Notes under the pieces: model-generated | What the model saw: only the letters and a program-made list of their open reading frames with translations | Told to the model about the DNA's origin: nothing | Databases searched by the model: none | NCBI GenBank assembly: GCA_903918045.1 | Contig: CAIXCY010000230.1 | Span: 62,001 to 126,000 of the forward strand | Origin: an uncultured Bacteroidia bacterium | Lineage (GTDB): Bacteria; Bacteroidota; Bacteroidia; Bacteroidales; Prolixibacteraceae | Length of the DNA stretch: 64,000 nucleotides | Direction: 5' to 3' | Made by a program: the position numbers and the translations under genes | Part shown: one piece after another, positions 9,374 to 17,149 of the stretch | Numbering within the stretch: the first letter of the stretch is position 1 | Layout: each line of letters opens with the position of its first letter

Positions 9374-10624
9374 TTACCTTGTTAAGATTTCTTCCGGATA
9401 ACACACAAAATGTTTGCGAACAGTCTTTGTAAGTCCCTCTAAATTAATGTCTGAAGCCTCTTTAATGTCTTTTAATTTTCCGTTCTTGTAAAGAATTTGT
9501 ATGCTTTCAGCCGCTGCATCATAGGCGCTGTTGGTTATTTCTCCTTCTATTACAAAGAAATCTGCTTCTTGTTCAGTTATATGAAATCTTTCAACACACA
9601 ATTGTTTGAAATTTTTCAGTTTATGTTCTGCAATGGGGTTATTGGAGAGCTTTATTTTAAATAATTTGCGGTTAATTATGGAAAATGAGAGATTCGACAG
9701 GATCGGATCCGGATGTTCCATCCAGCCTTTTAAGGTACACAGTACATCGGAATCGTCAAGATAAGAAAAATGGATAATCGCATTTTTTCTCACTGCCAGA
9801 TCGGCAGACTGAAAATCTTCTGCCACGATGGTTCTGTTAAGAAATAGTTTTAGCGTACCAGTAGCTGAAATATCATATCCTTTGGATGCAAGCTCAGAAG
9901 CGCGTTGCAAAAGTTTGATCATCATGAATTCTGCCGAAATTACGGTCTTATGAAGGTAAACCTGCCAATACATCAGCCGCCGGGCAATCAGAAATTTCTC
10001 TACAGAATAGATCCCTTTTACCTCCACAACCAGCTGATCCTCTTTGACGTTTAGCATTTTAATAATCCGCTCAGACGATACAACCCCTTCTGAAACCCCG
10101 GAATAGAAGCTGTCCCTTTTTAAAAAATCGAGCCGGTCCATATCAAGCTGGCTGCTTACAAGCTGGTGAAGAAATTTTTTGGGATACTGATTCAGGAAAA
10201 TTCCGATTGCTAATGTGAGCCTTCCATTCATTTCGCGGTTCAGTTCATTCATGTAAACAAGTGATAACGCTTCGTGCGAGACCCCTTGAACAATGCTCTG
10301 CTCAAGTGCATGCGAAAACGGACCGTGACCAATATCATGCAATAAAAGGGCTGCGGTTACCGCTTCTTCCTCTTCCCTTGTAATTTTATTCCCTTTCTTT
10401 TTTAGCACATCAAGGGCTGAACGGACCAGGTGCATTGTGCCGATTGCATGTTCAAAACGGGTGTGGTTTGCTCCGGGATACACCAATGACGACAAACCTA
10501 ATTGCTTGATACGTCGAAGCCTTTGAAAATAAGGATGTTCAATAAGTTCAACATGGAGATCTGAGTCCAGTTCGATGAACCCCCAAACCGGATCATTTAC
10601 GATCTTATTATTGGAACTTTTCAA
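9374..10624 (-). CDS. HD-domain phosphohydrolase (YdhJ/SAMHD-like), TTG start
   Basis: This 416-residue cytoplasmic HD-superfamily protein has the metal-binding series HPYFQRLRRIKQLG, HTRFEHAIGTMHL, LLHDIGHGPFSHALE and the later Asp in SQLDMDRLDFLKRDS. It resembles dNTP- or nucleotide-phosphohydrolases of the SAMHD/YdhJ group, but no substrate is proven. The start must be the TTG at 10624: an in-frame TGA lies a few codons upstream and no ATG occurs before the HD core. A -7 box lies 28 bases upstream of it. It precedes lpxD by 42 bases, an arrangement common in Bacteroidetes, and may lead the lipid A operon. Confidence 0.88.
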   Translation of the reverse strand: MKSSNNKIVNDPVWGFIELDSDLHVELIEHPYFQRLRRIKQLGLSSLVYPGANHTRFEHAIGTMHLVRSALDVLKKKGNKITREEEEAVTAALLLHDIGHGPFSHALEQSIVQGVSHEALSLVYMNELNREMNGRLTLAIGIFLNQYPKKFLHQLVSSQLDMDRLDFLKRDSFYSGVSEGVVSSERIIKMLNVKEDQLVVEVKGIYSVEKFLIARRLMYWQVYLHKTVISAEFMMIKLLQRASELASKGYDISATGTLKLFLNRTIVAEDFQSADLAVRKNAIIHFSYLDDSDVLCTLKGWMEHPDPILSNLSFSIINRKLFKIKLSNNPIAEHKLKNFKQLCVERFHITEQEADFFVIEGEITNSAYDAAAESIQILYKNGKLKDIKEASDINLEGLTKTVRKHFVCYPEEILTR

Positions 10625-10652
10625 ATTCGGTTTCTTTAAGGTATAAATTGTT

Positions 10653-10660
10653 CAAAACTA
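10653..10660 (-). promoter_or_regulatory. -7 box for the HD / lpx operon
   Basis: On the minus strand these bases read TAGTTTTG, an exact TAnnTTTG. The predicted transcript would start about 20-25 bases before the TTG start at 10624. I see no TTTG -33 element at the proper distance, so support is partial. Confidence 0.4.
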
Positions 10661-10741
10661 AGAAATGTTCTCCTTTTTTTAAGCTTATCTTTTACAACTT
10701 GCTCATTTAAAAAATCATATTCACATTACGGAACAATTTTA

Positions 10742-10773
10742 TTTGTTTTTTTAACACAAAATGTTTACTTTTG
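10742..10773 (+). promoter_or_regulatory. Bacteroidetes promoter of the rimP-nusA-infB operon
   Basis: TTTG at 10742-10745 and TACTTTTG at 10766-10773 are separated by 20 bases. Both elements match the consensus exactly. Transcription should begin near 10778-10781, just before the leader hairpin. Confidence 0.75.
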
Positions 10774-10796
10774 TTGCGGAGAATAATCGAAGGATT

Positions 10797-10820
10797 AGGG
10801 GACGGAAAGTCCCCTATTTT
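10797..10820 (+). promoter_or_regulatory. Leader hairpin upstream of rimP, possible attenuator
   Basis: AGGGGAC (10797-10803), a GGAAA loop and GTCCCCT (10809-10815) form a perfect 7-bp stem followed by ATTTTATT. It sits between the predicted transcription start and the rimP ATG at 10834. GC-rich stem plus T-rich tail is terminator-like, and autoregulation of nusA operons through leader termination is known in other bacteria. The role here is inferred. Confidence 0.55.
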
Positions 10821-10833
10821 ATTGATAATAAAA

Positions 10834-11289
10834 ATGATAACGAAAGAAAAAGTTCAGGCCCTTGTGGAGGAAGTGCTGTATGGAGATCAGTTTCTTGTTG
10901 ATATTACTGTCGGTTTGGGGAATGCAATCTTAGTTTTCGTCGACAGTGATGCAGGAATCAGTGTGGGTGAATGTGTTGAAATCAGTCGTCATATTGAAAA
11001 TAGTTTCGATCGGGAGACCGAAGATTTTTCGCTCGAAGTCTCCTCTCCCGGACTCTCCTCTCCCTTGAGGGTGGTTCGTCAATACCTCAAAAATATTGGC
11101 CGTGAAGTAGAAGTTATCACAGCAGGTGGTGAAAAACAAAAAGGGATCTTAAAATCTGCCCATGGGACCGGTTTTGAGATAGAAACCGAGGTGAAGGAAA
11201 AAGTTGATGGTAAAAAAGTGGTTACAACCCAGCCGTTAGCTTATGATTTTGATCAAATTAAGACAGTTAAAATAGTAATTTCTTTTTAA
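10834..11289 (+). CDS. rimP: Ribosome maturation factor RimP
   Basis: RimP helps the 30S subunit mature. The start is placed at the ATG at 10834, giving MITKEKVQALVEEVL and 151 residues; upstream in-frame codons fall inside the leader hairpin and promoter. The protein shows the RimP pattern: an N-terminal alpha/beta domain with VECVEISRHIEN-like sequence and DFSLEVSSPGLSSPLR, then the C-terminal SH3-like part, where REVEVITAGGEKQKGILKS replaces the usual sequence. It is first in the conserved rimP-nusA-infB operon, with nusA following after 17 bases. The translation and position both support the call. Confidence 0.93.
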   Translation: MITKEKVQALVEEVLYGDQFLVDITVGLGNAILVFVDSDAGISVGECVEISRHIENSFDRETEDFSLEVSSPGLSSPLRVVRQYLKNIGREVEVITAGGEKQKGILKSAHGTGFEIETEVKEKVDGKKVVTTQPLAYDFDQIKTVKIVISF

Positions 11290-11306
11290 AATAAAATCCT
11301 GAAGAT

Positions 11307-12545
11307 ATGGACAACCTGAACTTGATTGACACGTTTTCGGAATTTAAAGATCTGAAGAGCATCGACCGGGCAACCATGATGAGTGTTCTTGAAGATTCTT
11401 TCCGAAGTGTTCTTCAAAAACAGTTTGGTACTGATGAGAATTTCGATGTTATCATTAACCCTGATAAAGGAGACTTTGAAATCTGGCGTAACCGAACAGT
11501 CGTTGCTGATAATGAATTTACAGATCCCAACCAGCAGATCACCCTTTCACAGGCTCGTAAGATCGGAGAAGATTATGATATTGGCGAAGAGGTAACTGAT
11601 GAGGTTAAATTTTCAGATTTTGGACGGCGGGCAATTCTAAACCTTCGACAAAACCTGGCAACCCGTATCCTGGAGCTTGAAAAAGATAATGTTTACACCA
11701 AGTATAAGAATAAAATCGGCGAAATTGTAACCGGGGAGGTTTACCAGATCTGGAAACGTGAATTACTTCTGCTCGATGACGAAGGTAATGAGCTGTTACT
11801 TCCTAAAGTGGAGCAGATTCCAACCGATTTCTTCCGCAAGGGGGATAGCGTGCGTGCTGTAATTATCCGTGTGGAGATGCGAAATAACTCACCTTACATT
11901 ATTCTTTCACGAACCTCCTCAATATTCCTTGAGCGACTCTTTGAACTGGAAGTTCCGGAAATATTTGACGGTTTGATAACCATTAAAAAAATTGTCCGTA
12001 TCCCTGGAGAGAGGGCCAAAGTTGCAGTCGAATCTTATGACGAAAGGGTTGATCCGGTAGGTGCCTGTGTAGGAATGAAAGGTTCCCGAATTCATGGTAT
12101 TGTTCGCGAACTCCGGAATGAAAATATCGATATCATCAATTTTACCAATAACTTACAACTATATATACAGCGCGCACTTAATCCTGCCAAGATCTCATCA
12201 ATAAAATTATATGCCAATGAGAACCGCGCTGAAGTTTTTTTAAAACCTGAAGAGGTCTCCCTTGCTATTGGAAAGGGAGGTTTGAATATTAAACTGGCTA
12301 GCCAGCTTACCGGCTATGACATCGATGTTTATCGCGACCGTGAGGCCGTAGACGAGGAAGATGTAAGCCTGGATGAATTCTCGGATGAAATCGATGGTTG
12401 GATCATCGATGAACTAAAAGCAATAGGTTGTGATACGGCGAAAAACGTGTTGAGCCTTTCGCGCGAAGACCTTATTAAACGCACCGATCTCGAAGAAGAA
12501 ACAATCGACGACGTATTGCGAATATTTAGAGCTGAGTTTGAATAA
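11307..12545 (+). CDS. nusA: Transcription elongation/termination factor NusA
   Basis: NusA binds RNA polymerase and RNA and modulates pausing, termination and antitermination. The 412-residue product has the N-terminal RNA polymerase-binding domain (residues 1-125), an S1 domain (GEIVTGEVYQIWKRELLLL onward) and two KH domains. KH1 is marked by DPVGACVGMKGSRIHGIVRELRN-type sequence and KH2 by SLAIGKGGLNIKLASQLTG. A C-terminal helix-hairpin-helix-like tail follows (KAIGCDTAKNVLSLSREDL). It has no second acidic repeat, unlike the longer E. coli protein. It lies between rimP and infB, as in most bacteria. Confidence 0.97.
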   Translation: MDNLNLIDTFSEFKDLKSIDRATMMSVLEDSFRSVLQKQFGTDENFDVIINPDKGDFEIWRNRTVVADNEFTDPNQQITLSQARKIGEDYDIGEEVTDEVKFSDFGRRAILNLRQNLATRILELEKDNVYTKYKNKIGEIVTGEVYQIWKRELLLLDDEGNELLLPKVEQIPTDFFRKGDSVRAVIIRVEMRNNSPYIILSRTSSIFLERLFELEVPEIFDGLITIKKIVRIPGERAKVAVESYDERVDPVGACVGMKGSRIHGIVRELRNENIDIINFTNNLQLYIQRALNPAKISSIKLYANENRAEVFLKPEEVSLAIGKGGLNIKLASQLTGYDIDVYRDREAVDEEDVSLDEFSDEIDGWIIDELKAIGCDTAKNVLSLSREDLIKRTDLEEETIDDVLRIFRAEFE

Positions 12546-12611
12546 TTATTTTTGTGAAAAAATGAGTTAAACTCGGTTGGAATAATAGCATAATTAACTG
12601 TTTGGGAACAT

Positions 12612-15600
12612 ATGATTACAGGGGAAAAAGGATCAAGATTAAGTAAAATTGCACGCGAGCTTAACGTGGGAATCACTACATTGGTAGATTTCCTTCAAAA
12701 GCAGGGTTTTAAAATCTCGACTGATCCAAACACGAAAATTGAAGCTGACATGCATGAGCTTCTTGAGAAGCAATTCCGCAAGGATCATGAAGCCAGAATG
12801 GAAGCCGACAAGCTCAATCTTCGCCATCACCATGCCAAAAACGAAGCAGTATCCATTTCGGATGTGCAAACAGTTAAAAAAGAGATTGAAGATTCGGAGA
12901 GCGATGACGATTCTATCCTGATAAAGGATCACAGCCTTCATCATTATAAGGAGGAAAAAAGGGCAGAGCAGAGTTTTACTCCGCGACCTGCGGAAGTTGC
13001 CCCTGCACCAAAACCGGTTGCAGAAATTCCTAAACCGGTATCAACACCCTATACTGAACCGGAAGAAAGACCGCAAATCACGGTTGTCGGAAAAGTTGAT
13101 CTGGATAGCCTTAATCGCAGACCCAAAGCCAAAGAAGAAGAACCTGAAATTTCTGTTAAAAAAGAGATTACTGCGGCAGAAGTGATTGTTGAAAAGAGTG
13201 CAGCAGAACCCATATCTTCAGTCGCTGAGATCATACCGATTATAGAACCTGTAGAAGCCCCAAAACAAATTGCAGCAACGGTACAACCTTTAGTGGAGGC
13301 TGACAAAGAGGAGATTAAACCGGAAATGGTTTCAAACCGGTCCCAGATTGAAAATAATATTAAGGTAATCGGTAAAATAGATCTAAATCCCGTCCGAACT
13401 CCGGAAAAGCCTGTAAAAGAGATTATTAAAAAGAAAATAATTACACGGAAGGCTTCAGAAGAGAATAACAGACCACAAAATGAACGCGAAAGACCAGCAA
13501 GAGTAGAGATCATCCGTCCCAGGGAGGTTGTCTCAAACGATCTGGAAATCCCGGATGAAATTTTTAAGCTCGATCGTAAATTACTTACCGGACCTACTGT
13601 TATTGGCAGGATCGACCTTCCTGTCGAAGAAAAGAAAAAACCTACCCGCCTTGACGAAAGTCTTCTGAGGAATAAGAAAAAACGGAAGCGTGTTCCCAAA
13701 GACAGCAAAGAACGGATTGATTTACCGGAAAAGAAACCTGCCGAGCTTAATAAGGATACCGTTAAACCTGAGAAATCAGATAAACTAAAAAAGAAGATAT
13801 CCCTTGTAGTTAAGAAAAAAGCTCCTGCTAAACAGGAGGTTAAAGATGAGGATGTTCAAAAACAAATCAAGGAAACTTTAGCCCGTCTGACCACCAAAGG
13901 TCAGAAAACCAAAGGATCGAAATATCGTCGTGATAAACGGTTAGCTTTCAGTGAGAAACTGGCTGAACAGAGTGCCCGCGACGAAATGGACAAAAGCATT
14001 ATTAAGGTAACTGAGTTCGTGTCGGTAAATGAACTAGCCTCAATGATGGATGTTCCACCTACAAAGATTATTGCAACCTGTATGTCTCTTGGGCTATTTG
14101 TCTCTATTAACCAGCGGCTTGATGCTGAAACTATGGCTGTTGTAGCCGATGAATTTGGGTTCAAAGTTGAATTTATCTCCGTCGAGGTTCAGGAAGCAAT
14201 TATCGAAGAACAGGATCTTGAATCTGATCTGGTTACAAGACCTCCGATTGTTACTGTAATGGGTCACGTCGATCACGGTAAAACATCTTTACTCGATTAT
14301 ATACGTAAAGCCAATGTAATCGCTGGTGAGGCAGGGGGTATTACCCAGCACATTGGCGCATATAATGTAACACTTGAGGGTGGAAGGAAGATAACCTTCC
14401 TGGATACTCCTGGTCATGAGGCGTTTACGGCCATGCGTGCCCGTGGTGCCCAGGTTACAGATATCGTTATTATTATTGTCGCTGCTGACGACGACGTGAT
14501 GCCTCAGACCATTGAGGCAATCAACCACGCCACAGCAGCCGGGGTTCCAATTATTTTCGCCATTAATAAGGTTGATAAGCATGCGGCTGACCCTGAAAAA
14601 ATAAAACAACAACTTGCACAAATGAACTTCCTGGTTGAAGACTGGGGTGGTAAATACCAGTCGCAGGATATTTCTGCCAAGGGTGGGCAAGGTGTTATGG
14701 AGCTTCTTGAAAAAGTGCTCCTCGAAGCCGATATGCTCGAGCTTAGGGCAAATCCAAACAAACGAGCAGTTGGTTCTGTAATTGAATCTTCTCTTGACAA
14801 GGGACGTGGTTATGTTGCAACAATCCTGGTTCAGAACGGTACTTTACGGGTTGGTGATGTTATTCTTGCCGGACCACATTTTGGTCACGTCAAGGCGATG
14901 TTTAATGAACGAAATCAGCGTGTTGATTTGGTTGGCCCTGCTGAACCGGTACTTATTCTTGGGTTGAATGGTGCTCCTCAGGCAGGCGACAAGTTTAACG
15001 TCATGGAGAATGAACGTGAGGCTCGAATGATAGCCAATAAACGCGAACAATTGCAACGTGAACAGGGTCTTCGTACTCAAAAACATATTACACTGGATGA
15101 AATTGGCCGTCGTATTGCGATCGGAAACTTCCAGGAACTCAATATTATCGTCAAGGGTGACGTTGATGGATCTATCGAAGCTTTGGCAGATGCATTAATC
15201 AAACTCTCTGTTGGGGAGATCCAGGTGAATGTGATTCACAAGGCAGTTGGACAGATTACCGAATCGGACGTTATGCTTGCCTCTGCATCGAACGCCATTA
15301 TCGTCGGCTTCCAGGTCCGTCCTTCCCTCAGTGCAAGGAAGCTTGCTGAGAAGGAAGAGATTGACATTCGCCTCTATTCAATCATCTATGATGCGATCAA
15401 CGAGGTTAAATCGGCAATGGAGGGGATGCTTGCCCCCGAAATCAAGGAGGAGATCAAGGGTACTGCAGAAATTCTTAATGTCTTCAATATTACCAAGGTG
15501 GGTACCATTGCCGGATGTATTGTCAGGGACGGTAAGATTACAAGGAACTCCAAGGTTCGCCTTATCCGCGACGGTATTGTAGTGTTTACAGGCGATCTTG

Positions 15601-15746
15601 AATCATTGAAACGGTTCAAGGACGATGTTAAGGATGTTGCCAAGGGTTACGAATGTGGTCTGAATATCCGTGGGTACAACGACCTCAAGGAGGGTGACTT
15701 TATCGAAGCCTTCGAACAGGTATCTGTTGCCAAAACATTGGATTAA
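12612..15746 (+). CDS. infB: Translation initiation factor IF-2
   Basis: IF-2 is the GTPase that brings initiator tRNA to the 30S subunit. The 1044-residue product starts with an IF2N domain ([21 protein letters not shown]), followed by a long Lys/Glu/Pro-rich linker to about residue 455 with a recurring [24 protein letters not shown] pattern, usual for Bacteroidetes IF-2. A second IF2N module ([17 protein letters not shown]) comes next. The G domain has GHVDHGKTS (about residues 551-559), DTPGHEAF and [10 protein letters not shown]. Domains II to IV follow. It ends the operon and is followed by a terminator. Confidence 0.98.
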   Translation: MITGEKGSRLSKIARELNVGITTLVDFLQKQGFKISTDPNTKIEADMHELLEKQFRKDHEARMEADKLNLRHHHAKNEAVSISDVQTVKKEIEDSESDDDSILIKDHSLHHYKEEKRAEQSFTPRPAEVAPAPKPVAEIPKPVSTPYTEPEERPQITVVGKVDLDSLNRRPKAKEEEPEISVKKEITAAEVIVEKSAAEPISSVAEIIPIIEPVEAPKQIAATVQPLVEADKEEIKPEMVSNRSQIENNIKVIGKIDLNPVRTPEKPVKEIIKKKIITRKASEENNRPQNERERPARVEIIRPREVVSNDLEIPDEIFKLDRKLLTGPTVIGRIDLPVEEKKKPTRLDESLLRNKKKRKRVPKDSKERIDLPEKKPAELNKDTVKPEKSDKLKKKISLVVKKKAPAKQEVKDEDVQKQIKETLARLTTKGQKTKGSKYRRDKRLAFSEKLAEQSARDEMDKSIIKVTEFVSVNELASMMDVPPTKIIATCMSLGLFVSINQRLDAETMAVVADEFGFKVEFISVEVQEAIIEEQDLESDLVTRPPIVTVMGHVDHGKTSLLDYIRKANVIAGEAGGITQHIGAYNVTLEGGRKITFLDTPGHEAFTAMRARGAQVTDIVIIIVAADDDVMPQTIEAINHATAAGVPIIFAINKVDKHAADPEKIKQQLAQMNFLVEDWGGKYQSQDISAKGGQGVMELLEKVLLEADMLELRANPNKRAVGSVIESSLDKGRGYVATILVQNGTLRVGDVILAGPHFGHVKAMFNERNQRVDLVGPAEPVLILGLNGAPQAGDKFNVMENEREARMIANKREQLQREQGLRTQKHITLDEIGRRIAIGNFQELNIIVKGDVDGSIEALADALIKLSVGEIQVNVIHKAVGQITESDVMLASASNAIIVGFQVRPSLSARKLAEKEEIDIRLYSIIYDAINEVKSAMEGMLAPEIKEEIKGTAEILNVFNITKVGTIAGCIVRDGKITRNSKVRLIRDGIVVFTGDLESLKRFKDDVKDVAKGYECGLNIRGYNDLKEGDFIEAFEQVSVAKTLD

Positions 15747-15768
15747 ATTTACCCAAAATATAGTTTTC

Positions 15769-15799
15769 AAGCCTCATTCGTTGAATGGGGCTTTTTTTA
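15769..15799 (+). terminator. Intrinsic terminator after infB
   Basis: AAGCCTCATTC, a short GTT(G) loop and GAATGGGGC form a stem that runs straight into seven T residues. It lies 23 bases after the infB stop. Confidence 0.85.
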
Positions 15800-15831
15800 T
15801 ACATTCATCAAAAAACTTAACCGATTCATAA

Positions 15832-15978
15832 TCAAACATAGTACCAAAATCCGACTTGGGAATTGTGAATTTTAATGGATTTACGTAGCGCCACCAGATC
15901 GCTTCCTAAACCAGTAACTCTTAATATAAGGATCCCTGACAGTACACCTTTCTTCAGGAATTCTCTGCGGTTATTTAT
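15832..15978 (-). pseudogene. Remnant of a Tat-signal protein gene lacking its start codon
   Basis: On the minus strand the bases encode 48 residues beginning INNRREFLKKGVLSGI, a clear twin-arginine leader, then TGLGSDLVALRKS and a stop at 15832-15834. The first codon is ATA where ATG would be expected, and a TAA lies four codons upstream, so no usable start exists. The frame stops soon after the signal region. It looks like the 5' end of a decayed exported protein gene, left between the infB terminator and a small membrane protein gene. The rest of the spacer between 15747 and 15998 is only the terminator. Confidence 0.6.
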
Positions 15979-15998
15979 GGTGGTTTTTTAGTTTCTGT

Positions 15999-16238
15999 TT
16001 ACTTCAAGTTCCCTTTTCCAAAAAATTGTTCAATCGAAGAGTCAAGACCTATAAAAATATTAGTTACTCCACTTAATGCAAAAAAACCGGAATAAATCCA
16101 ATCGAAAGGCTTTATCAAATCATTTTCTGCAAATCTTGCGAAGATCCAGAAAATGGAAAGCAAGCACATGGAAATTCCAAGTATTAAAAGGAAAATCGAT
16201 TTATTTTTATTCTTTGGTAATTCATTTTTGTCTTCCAT
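15999..16238 (-). CDS. Small membrane protein of unknown function
   Basis: The start is set at the ATG at 16238 (79 residues: MEDKNELPKNKNKSIF...), because the frame's 17 upstream codons have no family-like sequence. The product has a lysine-rich cytoplasmic-like head and two hydrophobic segments (IFLLILGISMCLLSIFWIF and WIYSGFFALSGVTNIFIGL). I do not recognise a family. It stands alone between a decayed gene and a toxin-antitoxin pair. It may be a real small gene or an open frame; the alternation of charged head and two membrane spans favours a real one. Confidence 0.5.
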   Translation of the reverse strand: MEDKNELPKNKNKSIFLLILGISMCLLSIFWIFARFAENDLIKPFDWIYSGFFALSGVTNIFIGLDSSIEQFFGKGNLK

Positions 16239-16435
16239 AGGTTCTCTCTGTTTTAGGTTGGATTGGTTAAATAATAAATTCAAAATCAAATATGCTATCC
16301 TGTCTCAGATACCTAGTTCATGACCATAACTATTTAATACCTATTGAAAAATCATTAATTACACCTTCTTAGTGTTTCTTGTTCAACTCGTCATTAATCC
16401 CGAAATTAAATACTTTGAACAATTTTACCATATCA

Positions 16436-16467
16436 TTTCTTAAAACGTGTTAAAACTACTAAATTTG
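16436..16467 (+). promoter_or_regulatory. Promoter of the toxin-antitoxin pair
   Basis: TTTC at 16436-16439 and an exact TAnnTTTG box (TAAATTTG, 16460-16467) are separated by 20 bases. The antitoxin ATG is 23 bases downstream. Confidence 0.5.
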
Positions 16468-16490
16468 TTGGAGATTAATAGGTTGAAATT

Positions 16491-16706
16491 ATGAATACAA
16501 TTGAAAAAAGAGATTTTATCCATAGACATTTGGACCAATTAGATGAGAGCTTAATTAATCAGTTTTATGAAACCCTTCGTAAAGAGGAAGTTTTAAAGAT
16601 AAAGCTGATAGCAAGAGCCGAAAAATCAGAAAATGATATATTGGAGGGAAAAGTATTTTCAAGAGATGAGATTGAGCAGGTAATAAACGACAAAATTTGG
16701 AAATGA
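16491..16706 (+). CDS. Antitoxin of a type II toxin-antitoxin pair
   Basis: This 71-residue, charged, mostly helical protein (MNTIEKRDFIHRHLDQLDESLINQFYETL...) ends in a segment SRDEIEQVINDKIWK that could wrap the toxin. It has the size and position of an antitoxin. The stop codon overlaps the toxin start in an ATGA arrangement at 16703-16706, a sign of translational coupling. Its family is not one I can name with certainty. Antitoxins of this sort usually repress their own promoter, which here would be the box at 16460-16467. Confidence 0.75.
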   Translation: MNTIEKRDFIHRHLDQLDESLINQFYETLRKEEVLKIKLIARAEKSENDILEGKVFSRDEIEQVINDKIWK

Positions 16707-17002
16707 AGCTTGTATTTACCGAGCAAGCACTTGATAGCCTTCAGGAATTATTGGATTTTATCGGCCCGGAAATCTCCCAAGATAAATTGATAGCAATCCG
16801 TGATCGGATCTTAGATAAGGCGGATACTTTGTGCTTAAATCCACTCAAAGGCCAGAAAGAACCATTCTTGGAGCATTTAGGATTAGGTCATCGGCGTATT
16901 ATTGAAAGCCATTTTAAGATAATTTATAGAGTCGTTGGTGATTGCATTTATATCACTGATATTTTTGATTCCAGACAAGATGTTGATAAGATGAAGGGAT
17001 AG
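16703..17002 (+). CDS. ParE/RelE-superfamily toxin
   Basis: The start is the ATG at 16703 inside the antitoxin stop (ATGA); a TTG two codons earlier is less likely. The product is 99 residues with the ParE/RelE fold pattern: MKLVFTEQALDSLQELLDFIG, two helices, then strand-rich HRRIIESHFKIIYRVVGDCIYITDIFDSRQDVDKM. The final IYRV...DIFDSRQDP-like string is typical of ParE-type plasmid stabilisation toxins. Members either poison gyrase or cleave ribosome-bound mRNA; which applies here cannot be told. The pair could be mobile, since it adjoins a decayed gene. Confidence 0.85.
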   Translation: MKLVFTEQALDSLQELLDFIGPEISQDKLIAIRDRILDKADTLCLNPLKGQKEPFLEHLGLGHRRIIESHFKIIYRVVGDCIYITDIFDSRQDVDKMKG

Positions 17003-17032
17003 TATTCTACCTTTAATATTCCTTCCCAAAAA

Positions 17033-17068
17033 CACAAAGTCAAATCAATTAATCGATTTGACTTTGTG
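17033..17068. terminator. Hairpin between the toxin and the GH92 gene
   Basis: CACAAAGTCAAATC (17033-17046) pairs perfectly with GATTTGACTTTGTG (17055-17068) around an 8-base loop. It lies between convergent genes and probably ends both transcripts, although no T-run follows. Confidence 0.6.
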
Positions 17069-17149
17069 GTGATTACAGAGACAAAGCTTGTCTTATCTCT
17101 AAGCATGCCTTGTCTTTGCGTCGTTGCCAATATATTTATTTCTAATCAT

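Noticed and set aside
10771-10833. Upstream start of rimP
   Set aside because: It would put the start within the promoter and leader hairpin; MITKEKVQ at 10834 matches the family.
13049-13708. Minus-strand frame of 219 codons inside infB
   Set aside because: It is a Ser/Leu-rich shadow of the lysine- and glutamate-rich infB linker.
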